Positions 25,186 to 35,093 of a stretch of DNA of 64,000 nt are shown piece by piece; the stretch's first letter is position 1; each line of letters begins with the position of its first letter. The translations under genes and the position numbers were made by a program. Source of the stretch: Macrolepiota albuminosa. Its lineage: Eukaryota; Basidiomycota; Agaricomycetes; Agaricales; Agaricaceae. The stretch covers positions 62,001-126,000 of the forward strand of contig JAMWFC010000052.1 in assembly GCA_027475525.1 (NCBI GenBank), read 5' to 3'. The notes beneath the pieces are model-generated. The model made no database searches. It saw only the letters and a list, made by a program, of their open reading frames with translations, and was not told where the DNA came from.

Positions 25186-26102
25186 CAGAACAACAGAACT
25201 TTAAAAACTCAAAAGCTAAAAATAGTACTAATAGATAATGTTAAAAAAATAAAAACAATGAAGTAAGAGAATTACAGAAGGAATAAGAAAATGAATAAAA
25301 AAAAAGTAACAAATAAGAGGGAAGAAATAAAGAGTCCTCTGACATATATCTCTTGAAAAATCAGTAAGACTTGCTGTTTTACCAACAATAAAGCCCAGCT
25401 TAATTAACTTTCAATATTCAGCATCTCAAAAATTGTAATCTTTGCACGATGCATAAATATCAGCCTTTAAAGTGCTGTATGTAGCTGACACAGAAGTGTG
25501 TGATTGTAGAGAGTTGTAATAATAAGATGTTAGTACTCAGAAATAAAGAGTAAGTTGCATGTAAGAATATAAACAAAGTCATGTGACTATGTTTGGATAT
25601 ATTTGAGAGTAGTTCAAGCTGGGTTGAACCACATCTTAGCCTTCAACTACTATTATGAAAGTTACTCCTTCTGTACAATGCTCTGCTGCTGTTGCTTCTC
25701 TTCTTGCTGAAGAGTATTTTCTGTGCCAAATTGAGGCTAAAACTAAAATACTTATAAGTATTTATTCTTAAATCTTGCAATAATAATTGTAATTCTATAC
25801 TTACATATATTTTCTAACCAGCAGCTTTATTCAGCATATTACCTTCTTGACTATATATATGATGGCACTAAAGTGCTCTACAAAACTCAGGATCATCTTT
25901 GTAAAGCAACTATTAGACACAAGATAATTTTAGAGAACAACACATGGATTGTCAGAGGACTCCTGATATTTTCTCGCTTTTACTCTTTATTTCTTCTTTC
26001 TTCTTTATTTATTTTTTTTCTTCTTTTATTCTTTAACTTTACTGCTTTTATTCTTTCAATATTATCTATTACTTTTAGTTTTTAAAGTGCTTTGGTTCTT
26101 TA
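25186..26102. mobile_element. Fold-back element with ~160-bp inverted arms
   Basis: The left arm (about 25186-25350: CTTTAAAAACTCAAAAGC, ATAGATAATGTTAAA, AGAAATAAAGAGTCCTCTGAC) is inverted at about 25940-26102. The core is AT-rich with no ORF above 70 codons. It is probably a non-autonomous MITE; the target duplication could not be identified. Confidence 0.6.
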
Positions 26103-26941
26103 GCTATTATTCAAACAAGTATGGCCTCTTCAACACTGCATACAAACTGCTTATATAAGACATAGTTTGTCTTTTCTGACCATTAAAGTTTAGAGTTTTT
26201 CTGCTTTATTTGTGCAATTGTCTATTTAGGCAATTTTTAAGTTTTTTAATGTTTTATTTGAATTGAAAAGATCTAAGATATTTGTTTAAAAAAATAAGTA
26301 AGAATAAATGATAAATTATAACTATATTCTAGTTTTAAAAGTAAATAAAGAGACTTATAAAAATATAAGAAGAATAATTTGCTTATAATTATAGTATAAA
26401 AATATAAATAGATTTGAGCAAAAGTACAAAGCATAAATAAAGTATTTTATATGCAAAAACTAATAACAATAGCTAAAAATATAAATAGATTTGAGCAAAA
26501 GTACAAAGCATAAATAAAGTATTTTATATGCAAAAACTAATAACAATAGCTTTAGCAATGCTTGAATAAATAGAATCAAATTTAAAATAGCAAAAAAAAT
26601 GCAAATGCAAAAGTAAAATATGAAGAGTTTTTTTAAAAAATTATTTTAAAGTTATAATATTAAAATTAATAAGCTATGATTTATGTCTTTGGCATGAATT
26701 TTGTAGCTTATTAGAGGCTCTGCTTTTAAACTCCCTTCAACTAAGCCTCCATTCAAATCTCATTTTATTTAATTAGGACTTCAAGTATATATAGAGAACT
26801 TAGTGCTTAATTCTAGCCTCAACCTCACTTTGTTTGGTTAAGGCCTTAGCTTTCACAACTCAGTGCTTAATTCCAGTTTTCTTCAACTCTTAAAATATTA
26901 TTCTAAGCTAAATTGAAATTTTTTTCAAATTCTTCAGATTT
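26103..26941. other. AT-rich, CpG-poor DNA without gene
   Basis: Mainly A/T homopolymer-like sequence; nothing coding was recognised. It contains the third 77-bp duplication. Confidence 0.5.
26397..26550. repeat. 77-bp exact tandem duplication (3 of 19)
   Basis: Units 26397-26473 and 26474-26550, in non-coding AT-rich DNA. Confidence 0.9.
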
Positions 26942-27210
26942 CTTTATCCATTTATAAATATCAAAAAAACTAACAATCAGTGTATCAGTAGCCTTTGAAT
27001 TTTTCCTAATTTTTCAGTAATTTTTCTAAAATTCTTTTCGCATTTTCTACTAATATCTGCTGAAAAATGGAGCAATTGAATTTTTGTTGGAATTGTTGGA
27101 TTCTTTAAGCATTTATAAATCCCAAAAATAACTAAAATCAGTGTATCAGTAACTTTTGAATTTCTCCTGATTTTTTGGTGATTTTTTTTAGATTTTTCTA
27201 GCATTTTATA
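26942..27210. repeat. Diverged tandem repeat, period ~162 bp
   Basis: ATCAGTGTATCAGTA followed by an (A/T)-rich tract occurs in equivalent positions near 26977 and 27139. Identity is about 75-80 %, so this is an old duplication, unlike the exact 77-bp ones. Confidence 0.6.
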
Positions 27211-27544
27211 TCAACATTGACTGAAAAACAAACTAAAAAGGCAATTCTTTGTCAGCCTTAATCAGAACTGACTGATCACATCATTTAGAAATTTAGATAA
27301 AGATATAATATTTTGAAATATAAAAAGAAGCTAATCAACAATAGACTAAGCTAATTGAAATATAATTTAAATAAAAAATAGATAATAATAATCTATATAA
27401 TATTCAATATTTAATGGAGGACAATGCATATTCATTTAAGATGCATAGACCAATGCATGCAAATTTCATTAAAAAATAAACATAAAAAATAAAAAAAATT
27501 TATTTATTGCAAAGATGAAAAGTTTCGAAGCCAAAGCTCAACAG
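27211..27544. other. AT-rich spacer before element D copy 2
   Basis: No gene and no clear repeat; A-rich tracts near 27470-27500. Confidence 0.4.
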
Positions 27545-27780
27545 AGCATGTGATGCACATGACTGCAGCACCTTTGGCAGGACAAAAACTTTTTGGTTGC
27601 ATGCAGGAAAGCAAAGCCAAACAATGCGCGTGATATCATAGCACATGATGCACGTGATTGTATCGACTTTGGCAGGACAAAAACTTTTCATTTGCACGCA
27701 GGAAAGCAAAGCCAAACAATGCACGTGATATTAGGTCACATGATGCACATGATTGTTTGACTTTGGTGGGACAAAAACTC
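27545..27780. repeat. Tandem repeat, ~96-bp unit, about 2.5 copies
   Basis: Units begin near 27545, 27641 and 27737, each with (C/T)ACATGATGCAC(A/G)TGA followed by CTTTGGCAGGACAAAAACT and, in the first two, GGAAAGCAAAGCCAAACAATG. The palindromic CACGTG/CACATG words and the location just outside element D suggest subterminal transposase-binding repeats. Confidence 0.75.
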
Positions 27781-27944
27781 CATAACCCTCTTCTCGTTAC
27801 TTATTGTAGTAGCGCACATGTGTGCCAATCCCTGACTCATGAAACAACAAATAGTGTAAAATAGTTAAAATCTATTAACAAATAAAATTTAAAAGTAATG
27901 CATCGTATTTAGTTCAGGTAGCATAAAAAAGAGCAGCATGCTTT

Positions 27945-29170
27945 TCAGTCAGCCTTCATAGCAAGAGGTTGCAGAGCATCTTTACTGTCAACCACAGTGC
28001 ATTTGATGCGATGAGTAGGAAAATCATCTGGATCTTCTTGCAAGTTTCTCTTGCGAGATATGCGAGACGGTTGAGAAGGCACTGCTACTTGAAGTTGAGC
28101 TATCCTATCATTCAGCAACTGATATGTATTGTTAGTTAAAAATGATAAAAAAAAGCAAAAAAAAACATGCACCTGAGTTGCAGTCCTGGCGACAAGCAAA
28201 AGTTTATCTAAATGAACCAATGGAGCATTTTTGCGTCCCACTTTGACCGTGCGAAATGTAACAGTGGCTTCCACTAAGTGGCCTACTCGAAAAGAACCTG
28301 GATAAGCTTCTTTTTTTTCAGTTTGCCTAGAGAAAATGAAGTAAGATTAGAGTATTATCAGATTATATATGCAAATAAAGCATACCTTGTTTCAGGATTA
28401 GGAACAAGCTCTTCAAAAGTCATGACATTATCATCTGTATGCATGTAGGTACCATCAGACAGAATCTGAGCAAGAGCACCATGTTCGTCAATTCCATCAG
28501 GTATAGGCACTTTTTCAAACAGTGAATTTTTTTTCTTTTAAAGCACAAAATCTAGTCTTGGGGCAGATAGTACTCTTGTTATCCAACAAATTGTGAAACT
28601 TGTATTCCATGAGATCACTCTCAGAGAATAATTCATCAAAGTAGCTGAATATAAGCTTTAGTGCCTCTAAGGCCTTCTTGAAATATAGGCAGCGTAATTT
28701 ATCAGCATAAATCACTCCATAATAGTTGAGTGAGTTGCAATCATGATGAATAATACTAATAACAAGCAGTTGTCAGTCAAACAAGTAAATATAAAACAAA
28801 TCAAAGCCATACTAATAGTGCTGAGGCAACGGTGGAAGCCTAAAATCTAGCAGATAGCCCGAAAAATTCAATGTGGCTTCTGCATTAGTTCCTCAAACAG
28901 CTAAATACTTGTAATCATTTGGCCAATCTTTGACTTCAAAAGCTGCCCAAATTTGATCAAGAGAGTCAAAAGAAGCAAGCTGAAGATGTGGAGACCATCT
29001 ATTCAGTCGCAAATCTGCAAACCAATTTGCTAAGTTGACTGCAAATAATAAATTCATATAAGCATGCATAGACAATCAAGCTACTTGCCAGCTTCATCAT
29101 TGGCTAGTACGTCTAACTTGTCCTTCATAGGAAGATCAGATGCTTTAGAAATGCGTGCAGTCATAATGTC
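27945..29170 (-). pseudogene. Element D minus-strand protein, unknown family
   Basis: Read from about 29170: MTARISKASDLPMKDKLDVL; then DLRLNRWSPHLQLASFDSLD with QIWAAFEVKDWPNDYKYLAV (28893-29075); a helical piece 28515-28715; ILSDGTYMHTDDNVMTFEEL (about 28420-28480); and 28274-27945 with VEATVTFRTVKVGRKNAPLV, ATQVHVFF and a KRNLQEDPDDFPTHRIK tail. The FR-G-(L/I)VEA...F pattern near the C-terminus is shared with uncharacterised repeat proteins of mushrooms. At least two in-frame stops (near 28905 and 28817) break it. Biochemical role unknown; copy 1 preserves only the last 75 codons. Confidence 0.55.
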
Positions 29171-29479
29171 TGAAGCAGAATAGTATGAGTTGTATAATTG
29201 AAAGCGTTGAACGGCAATAGATGCAGTTACCTGTTGAATGTTAAAGTTGATAGGTGATTTTTTTTAGCTGTCGGAAAAGCAATTATTTTGCAAATTCGGA
29301 ACTGCTCAGGAAACAAATAGCAAACCAAATTCAGGGCAACCCTGAGCAGTCACTATTAGCAGCTTGTGCAAATTGTCGCCCTCAACACAACTGAAAATTT
29401 AGCAAAATGCGTGGCACAAGACTCAGAGAAGGCAAAACCAAGTGCGTTCACTACATATATTGAGTTTTGATTAGTCTGA

Positions 29480-29972
29480 ACCCACCTACTGCAGGCAAAA
29501 GCAAGGGGAAGCAGATTCTACTGGAGAACATAGTGCGTCTGATAGTGAAGCAACAAGTAGTCCAAGCAAGAGACTGAAAGTCAATGATTTTGACTTGACT
29601 ACTTTGGAATTTTATGAAAGGCAAGTGATTTTTTGTATATTAGGAATGAGATAGTATTAATGCGACTATTTGCCAGTAGTGATTTAGAAGGCAGCTCATT
29701 AGCAGCATTCCAACTTACTACTAGAGAAGAGTTCAGCCAGCATGCAAGCAAAGATTCTGATTTATTGCAGAAGTGCGTTCACCAATCAATGCTTTATAAC
29801 TCATATTTGTTAAATTTTCTTTAGATTAGACAATATCAAGCCTCAAGTTCTCTTTATTAAAAATAGTCAAGATGCAGTTCAACGCTCTGTATCAAGGTGC
29901 AAATTTCAAACAGTGGCATTTGCAAAAATACTAATGCGATATTTATATGCTTTAGTGCCACATAGAGACATT
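29480..29972 (+). pseudogene. Element D plus-strand companion gene, truncated
   Basis: Three exon-like pieces: 29495-29625 (SPSKRLKVNDFDLTTLEFYE), about 29665-29770 (ASSDLEGSSLAAFQLTTREE) and 29824-29972 (IKPQVLFIKNSQDAVQRSVS then FAKILMRYLYALVPHRDIT), separated by GT-AG-like introns. The frame is still open when the inverted repeat of element C begins. I do not recognise the family; the divergent position resembles the companion genes in elements A and C. Confidence 0.5.
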
Positions 29973-30248
29973 ACAACGGTACGTGTCATATATTGTACGG
30001 GAGCCCACTTTGTGCCGTACCATACGTGTCTAGCGGAGTCTGCTACACTGAAGCGGAGCAGTCCCTACAGTGCCGTAAAATACAGAGCCGTGGACGTGTC
30101 ACAATGTGCTGTATGACACAGTCCAGTGGATTGATAAAAGGCGGGCACACACATGCGCACGCAGGCCCGGCAGATGCCAGCAGACACTAGCAGACGTCAA
30201 TGTGCGTCAGCAGCCGCCGGCAGGCATCAGCACACAAGTGAAAACCTC

Positions 30249-30402
30249 CTCCATTGGCAGACTTCATGGCATGAATAAACCCTCCTCGAGGTTCCCCACT
30301 TCCCTCCCCTCTCCATTCCTCCCCCCTCCATTGGCAGACTTCATGGCATGAATAAACCCTCCTCGAGGTTCCCCACTTCCCTCCCCTCTCCATTCCTCCC
30401 CG
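30249..30402. repeat. 77-bp exact tandem duplication (4 of 19)
   Basis: Units 30249-30325 and 30326-30402. The right inverted repeat carries this segment once, at about 45356-45435. Confidence 0.92.
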
Positions 30403-30667
30403 CAATAACTCAAGGCTACGCGTCTCCCCTTCCATCCTTTTCCCACCCCCAATGCCAGCATACATCCACAAAAGGGCCCTGAAAATCTACACAGGCCTAT
30501 GCAAGCCACCAGCGGACATCTACGCAGACGTACGTCGACGGACTCAAACCTACACGGGCCCTCCCAGGCCTGCACAGGGCACCAGCGGACATCCACAGAG
30601 GCCTACGCAGGTCCACAGAGTCTGGTTGGACCAAGGAAAAAAGTAACTTTGTCTTGCCCGCCATATG

Positions 30668-30745
30668 CCTGTAGGGGGGAATCGAACCCCCAGCCTTAGG
30701 AAAGCCTCCAGCAACGGAACGCACATTTAACCGTTGCACCACAGG
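30668..30745 (-). repeat. tRNA-like unit in left arm
   Basis: On the minus strand, 78 nt begin CCTGTGG and end CTACAGG, which pair with one wobble. Box A-like TGGTGCAACGG and box B GGGTTCGATTCCC are at tRNA spacing, with a 5-bp T stem. The anticodon arm does not fold cleanly, so this is a tRNA-derived Pol III-type repeat, not a confident tRNA gene. Confidence 0.6.
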
Positions 30746-30876
30746 TCTGTTACTAACGGATAGATTCAAAGGTCGGATAACACAATGAACGGATGCCTAC
30801 CTACGTTTCCGCAGGTTCCTGTATGGATTTTTTGAGGTGGAAGGGGGGTGGCATACCTTCCAAAAGAGTTTTTGTG

Positions 30877-31030
30877 GCCTGAAAGGGGCGTTGGCATCAG
30901 CAGCCATCAGCTGGCCATCAGCTGGCATCCGTCGGAGTTCGTCGGCAGCTGTCGCCTGAAAGGGGCGTTGGCATCAGCAGCCATCAGCTGGCCATCAGCT
31001 GGCATCCGTCGGAGTTCGTCGGCAGCTGTC
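30877..31030. repeat. 77-bp exact tandem duplication (5 of 19)
   Basis: Units 30877-30953 and 30954-31030; single-copy in the right inverted repeat. Confidence 0.92.
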
Positions 31031-31432
31031 ATGACCCGCTGGCATCCGTCGGCATCCGCCAAATATCCGCTGGTATCTGTCGGCAACCTCCGGCATCTCC
31101 GGCATCAGGGCGGGAGAGAAGAAAACGCATGCCAGCAGACAGCAGACACTCACGCACCCTCTTCCACCCTTCCCCCTCTTTCTCTCCAGTGCCATTCTCT
31201 CCACTCCCCACACTACCTCACACGCCACCCTGCTTCCCTCCTCCCCCCTGACCTGACGTCCAACGTCTGCTATGTCCGCTGGGGTACCAGTGGACACCCA
31301 CGCTCCTCCCCTTCCCCCTTCCCTCTCTTTCTCCTCACCCCCATCCCTCTTCCGCCACCCCCCACGCTCTCTGAGATGCCACCCCATGCGGCGGACACCC
31401 ACGCACCCCCAGCGGACGGTAGCGGTGCAACC

Positions 31433-31512
31433 AGTCCCAGTGGTTCAGTGGAATATTCGTTTATTGATATTCAATATTGTGTACAGCGGTGGGTTCTACT
31501 CCCCCTACTCCA
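31433..31512 (+). repeat. tRNA-like unit
   Basis: Box A-like GTGGTTCAGTGG and box B-like GGGTTCTACTCC about 45 nt apart; mirrored at 44121-44200 in the right arm. Confidence 0.5.
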
Positions 31513-31792
31513 CCTTAATGGGGTCTAATGGTGACAATGGAATATTGAGAGGCGGGTTGGACTCCTGCTAGTGACAAATATTTTAATAGGGCCTGTAAGC
31601 CCTAATAAAATATCCGTTCATCACTTGCTAGCATCATCAAGTTGATCCGTTAAAAACGCTAGAAATTACTGAAGCGGGTATGGGTTGGACGAAGTTGCGC
31701 ATAGTCATGAGATCTGGAATGACCACATGCGCAAAGACGACCAACCCATGCCACTGCAGAAATCTCTGGAGTTTTAAACGGATCACATTAAT

Positions 31793-31946
31793 AATGCTAG
31801 CGGACATCAGCGGCCTGCTGCTCTAATATGCACTAGCAGGAGTCGAACCCACCTCTTGTGCACAATATGAATGCTAGCGGACATCAGCGGCCTGCTGCTC
31901 TAATATGCACTAGCAGGAGTCGAACCCACCTCTTGTGCACAATATC
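31793..31946. repeat. 77-bp exact tandem duplication (6 of 19)
   Basis: Units 31793-31869 and 31870-31946; doubles the box B half of the tRNA-like unit at 31908-31988. Confidence 0.92.
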
Positions 31947-31988
31947 AAATATCAATTTATCAATATTCCATTGTACCACAGGCGCTTA
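31908..31988 (-). repeat. tRNA-like unit
   Basis: Minus strand: GTGGTACAATGG (box A-like) and GGTGGGTTCGACTCCTGC (box B), separated by an AATATTGATAAATTGATATT core. Mirrored at 43661-43741. Confidence 0.55.
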
Positions 31989-32185
31989 CTTAGAAGGGGG
32001 TCAAACCTGCCTGTCAGTGGCCTATGGTAGTTGATCTGACCCACTCAATTTTCAGTATTGTGTGGAGTGGCAGGTTCAACTCCCCTAGTCCAGACTTCCC
32101 TAGTCCACCATAATGACGTATAATGGTGTCTTTTTATACTGCTGCATTTTTGCACTAGATGAAAACTGTACTAATTTTTGGTAAG

Positions 32186-32266
32186 GATCTGTGGTCGAAT
32201 GGAATATTGATACATTGATATTTCATATTGTGCACAAGAGCCGGGTTCGAATCCCACTAGTGCACA
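32186..32266 (+). repeat. tRNA-like unit
   Basis: TGTGGTCGAATGG (box A-like), the same AATATTGATACATTGATATT core and GGGTTCGAATCCC (box B). A further isolated box B (GGGTTCGAGTCCC) lies at about 32339-32351. Confidence 0.55.
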
Positions 32267-32623
32267 TCATTATACATGACATAACTTTGTTTTACTAATT
32301 GTTATTTACGTCTATATTCTTTCTACTGCTCAATTCAAGGGTTCGAGTCCCCCTTGTGTAATCGTTGAAGAGTGTGTTGTTTTTTGCGTTCATGAGAGTG
32401 GCATAACGGAACAAAACAATGGGACGGTTAATCTTAGTGGACCTGAGTCCTGTCCAAACTAATTGAAATGTCTGTAGTAAAGTGCTGTAGCCTAGTACAC
32501 AATACTAGAGTGATATTTATGTATAATCCACAGAATGTCCTGTGGTCTAGCAGAATATTGTCAGTTTATGTTCCTTCTAGTGCACAACTGGAGGTAATGG
32601 ATCAAACAGATTTATAATGGATT

Positions 32624-32702
32624 CATCAGCGGCACAACGGGACGGTTAATCTTGACAAAAAATATCAGCGGCACAACGGGACGGTTAATCTTGACGAAAA
32701 AT
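32624..32702. repeat. 39-bp tandem repeat, two copies
   Basis: ATCAGCGGCACAACGGGACG... repeats with period 39 and one base difference (GACAAAA versus GACGAAAA). It is distinct from the 77-bp class and probably genuine; it sits just after the stop of the acidic repeat gene. Confidence 0.8.
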
Positions 32703-32744
32703 AACCAACAGAAAAGCCAAGAATTATAGTAACTAAGAATTAAA

Positions 32745-34845
32745 TTACTCGTCCGATGTGTATTCCTCCTCTTCATTAGATTCATATAATGTGTCTGAAT
32801 AGAACAAATCCTCATCAAGCAGGTAGTCTGCTGTCAAAAATGCAAAGTCATCCGGTGTATATGGCCCTTGAGGTCTGGGAAGTGTGATGTCTTCATAGTT
32901 TGCTATCAGGCCTGACGATGAAGATGGTGAGGGTGACTCTGACATATCAACAGACACATCATCAGTACGACCAGCTTGATTGAAAAGGCCAATGGGCCTA
33001 CATTGACCATGTTTTGCTCTAGCACAAAATTCTTGTTCTGTTGAAATAAATTAACTATGATTACCAGTGCCAAATTATACTCACGTTGTTGATACAATTT
33101 GTTAATTCTTCTCTGATCCTCACGTCGAGTCATACGTGACTCATATTCCTCCCACTCCCGGACATTGTTACCAGTAGGTAGGGTTGGAGAAGGAGATTGT
33201 TGGAAGGGGGAAGACGGGATTTGAAGAGCCGTTACATCAAAAAGCGGTGGAAGATTTTCTTTGTCATTGGCTGCCATGCCTCCATCCGTCTCTTCTGCCA
33301 TTACAAGAAATAGCGGCGGAAAGTTTTCTTCGTCCTCCGTTGCCATACGTCCGCCGCTCTGGACTTCTGTTTGTCTGCCATCACCGGCCACCACGGTCTC
33401 TATCACTGTTAGTCCTTCTGCTCCTTCACCAACAATGAATAGAGGTGGCAAAGAATTGTTGTCCATCTCCTCTTCCACAGGAATGAACAAAGGGGGCAAA
33501 TCATTGTCTTTGGTCTCCTCTTCTGCAGGAATGAACAAAGGAGGCAAAGAATCCTCTTCCATCTCCTCTTGCGCAGGAATGAACAAAGGCGGCAAAGATT
33601 CATCTTCCGTCTCCTCTTCCGCAGGAATGAACAAAGGCGGCAAAGATTCGTCTTCCGTCTCCTCTTCTGCAGGAATGAACAAAGGAGGGATACCCTCTAA
33701 GTCAGGGTCACTAATGGATGGATTAGGGATATCCACCTGGTCGTCGTCAGTTTCCCCCAGCTCCCTGAATGTCCCACGGACATGAGCTGCTGGGGCGGAA
33801 GGAAGTTGGGATGCCGGTTGAACCACAACGCGAGAGTTTTCCATTGTAGGGCCATACACCAGTCCAGGTTTACTCTGACTGTAGAGGTGGTGGAATGGAT
33901 GTTGTGCGTTTGAGGGTTCGATATGTGTCAAGGATGGCCATTGGGGAGAGTCGACATCAGGGAGAGTGGTAGGATGGGCCATGGAGAGGCAGTCTTGAGG
34001 ATCAGGCTGCTCACCATCAATACTGTTGGTATGGGACTCGATGCCTGTCAATTGGCCTGTCCGAGCAGGATCCACGGACCTGGCAATGGAACTGACAACA
34101 GAAGCAGCAACGGACTTGCTGCCAGCAAACAGGCGGATCATATCGTTGGCCGTTGGCACATGTTCCATCCTATCCAGCGACTGCCACTTGTCTAGGGCTA
34201 GAAGCGTCTGCTGGTGGCTCCTGGTGGATCCGCTACCTGCAAACACACGGAGCAAATCGTCTGGTGCTGGGACGGACACCAATCCATCGGATGGCAATGT
34301 CATGGGCGGCCGGCGGTTGCATGCCAAGAAGCTTTCAAGAGAGTGGAAGCCTTGCTGATGTACGAGAAGGCAATGCTCCAGTGTTTCATTGCTTAAGACC
34401 TGAACATCCTCTCGGCCAATGTGGTTCCACCAATCACAGCCATACAGATTCCTGATAAGACCTTGACAGCCATCAACAAACTCCAGGATCTCTGTGGGCA
34501 AAGTTTGCTGATTTTGGAGAGGGAAAAATCGGCTTATGCTTTTGATAATGTCTGGGACATTGCAGACCACATTATTCAGTGATGCAGCCCCCAGATATGA
34601 CAATACAAAGTTCTATGGCACACAGTCAGATCCTAATATATTTACACATTTTGAAGTCATCTTACCAACTCCTTGTCTAGATGCTGGATAATCCATGCCT
34701 CTTCCGCTTCAAGACTTGGTGCAAGATTGCCAAATATGGAAAGTGCTGCAATGAGGCGTGACTCGATGTAGTCAACAACCTCTTGCAAATTTTCTAGTAC
34801 AGTAGCTTGGGACATGACATTGTGTGGTACAGAGGTAGACACCAT
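32745..34845 (-). CDS. Element C acidic PPLF-repeat protein
   Basis: Three exons, 34845-34666, 34612-33085 and 33037-32745, join in frame (introns 53 and 47 nt, GT-AG) into 666 residues without a stop. Residues 1-150 are helical and moderately hydrophobic (SLEAEEAWIIQHLDKELNFV). A Ser/Pro-rich linker follows. Then about eight copies of an 18-residue unit PPLFIPAEEETEDESL, degenerating to PPLF with acidic flanks, occupy the minus-strand region 33700-33230. A basic segment YESRMTRREDQRRINKLYQQ and a very acidic C-terminal tail ending in EEEEYTSDE close the protein. I know no characterised homologue. The location beside the transposase inside the inverted repeats suggests an accessory transposition protein; repeated Phe-containing acidic motifs would suit docking to partner proteins, but that is inference. 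Confidence 0.75.
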
Positions 34846-34967
34846 TGCACTCTTGCTTGTAGAAGCGGATACTGCTATGTATCAGATTTTTGTGCCTTGT
34901 AAACAAAAGTGATTTTCAACAATTCCATTGCACGTGACTGTCACAAATCCATTCCGATCATCCACTG

Positions 34968-35093
34968 ATGGCAGCAAGCTGCATCCATCAGTTCAATCCA
35001 TCTCTGCATCTGTCACATCAATTGGTCTCTGCATCTGTCACATCAATCCGTCTCTGCATCCGTCACATCAATCCATCTCTGCATCCACCATTT
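34968..35093. repeat. ~25-bp tandem repeat at transposase 3' end
   Basis: (C/A)ATCAATC(C/T)(G/A)TCTCTGCATC(C/T)GTCAC units repeat about four to five times with small changes. They start where the transposase frame ends and probably truncate its C-terminus. Confidence 0.75.

Larger units (their letters stand above)
27812..29972. mobile_element. Element D copy 2, cut by element C
   Basis: Longer copy of the repeat at 22272. It has two divergent genes separated by a short AT-rich spacer (about 29180-29470). Its plus-strand gene stops abruptly in mid-frame at 29972 where element C begins. No inverted end was found on the right because it lies beyond the break. Confidence 0.65.
29973..31990. repeat. 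Element C left terminal inverted repeat
   Basis: Inverted copy of 43660-45707. It contains tRNA-like units at 30668-30745, 31433-31512 and 31908-31988 in positions mirrored in the right arm, and CAGCGGACATC-type short repeats. Three 77-bp duplications present here (30249, 30877, 31793) are single-copy in the right arm. GC-rich open frames on both strands (for example 30848-31528) are by-products of simple C-rich sequence. Confidence 0.9.

Noticed and set aside
30187..31528. Long GC-rich open frames on both strands of the element C arms (for example 30848-31528 plus, 30995-31402 minus, and their mirror images 44230-45493)
   Set aside because: They lie in C-rich simple sequence with frames open on both strands at once, have no domain, and include 77-bp duplications; treated as non-coding inverted-repeat DNA.
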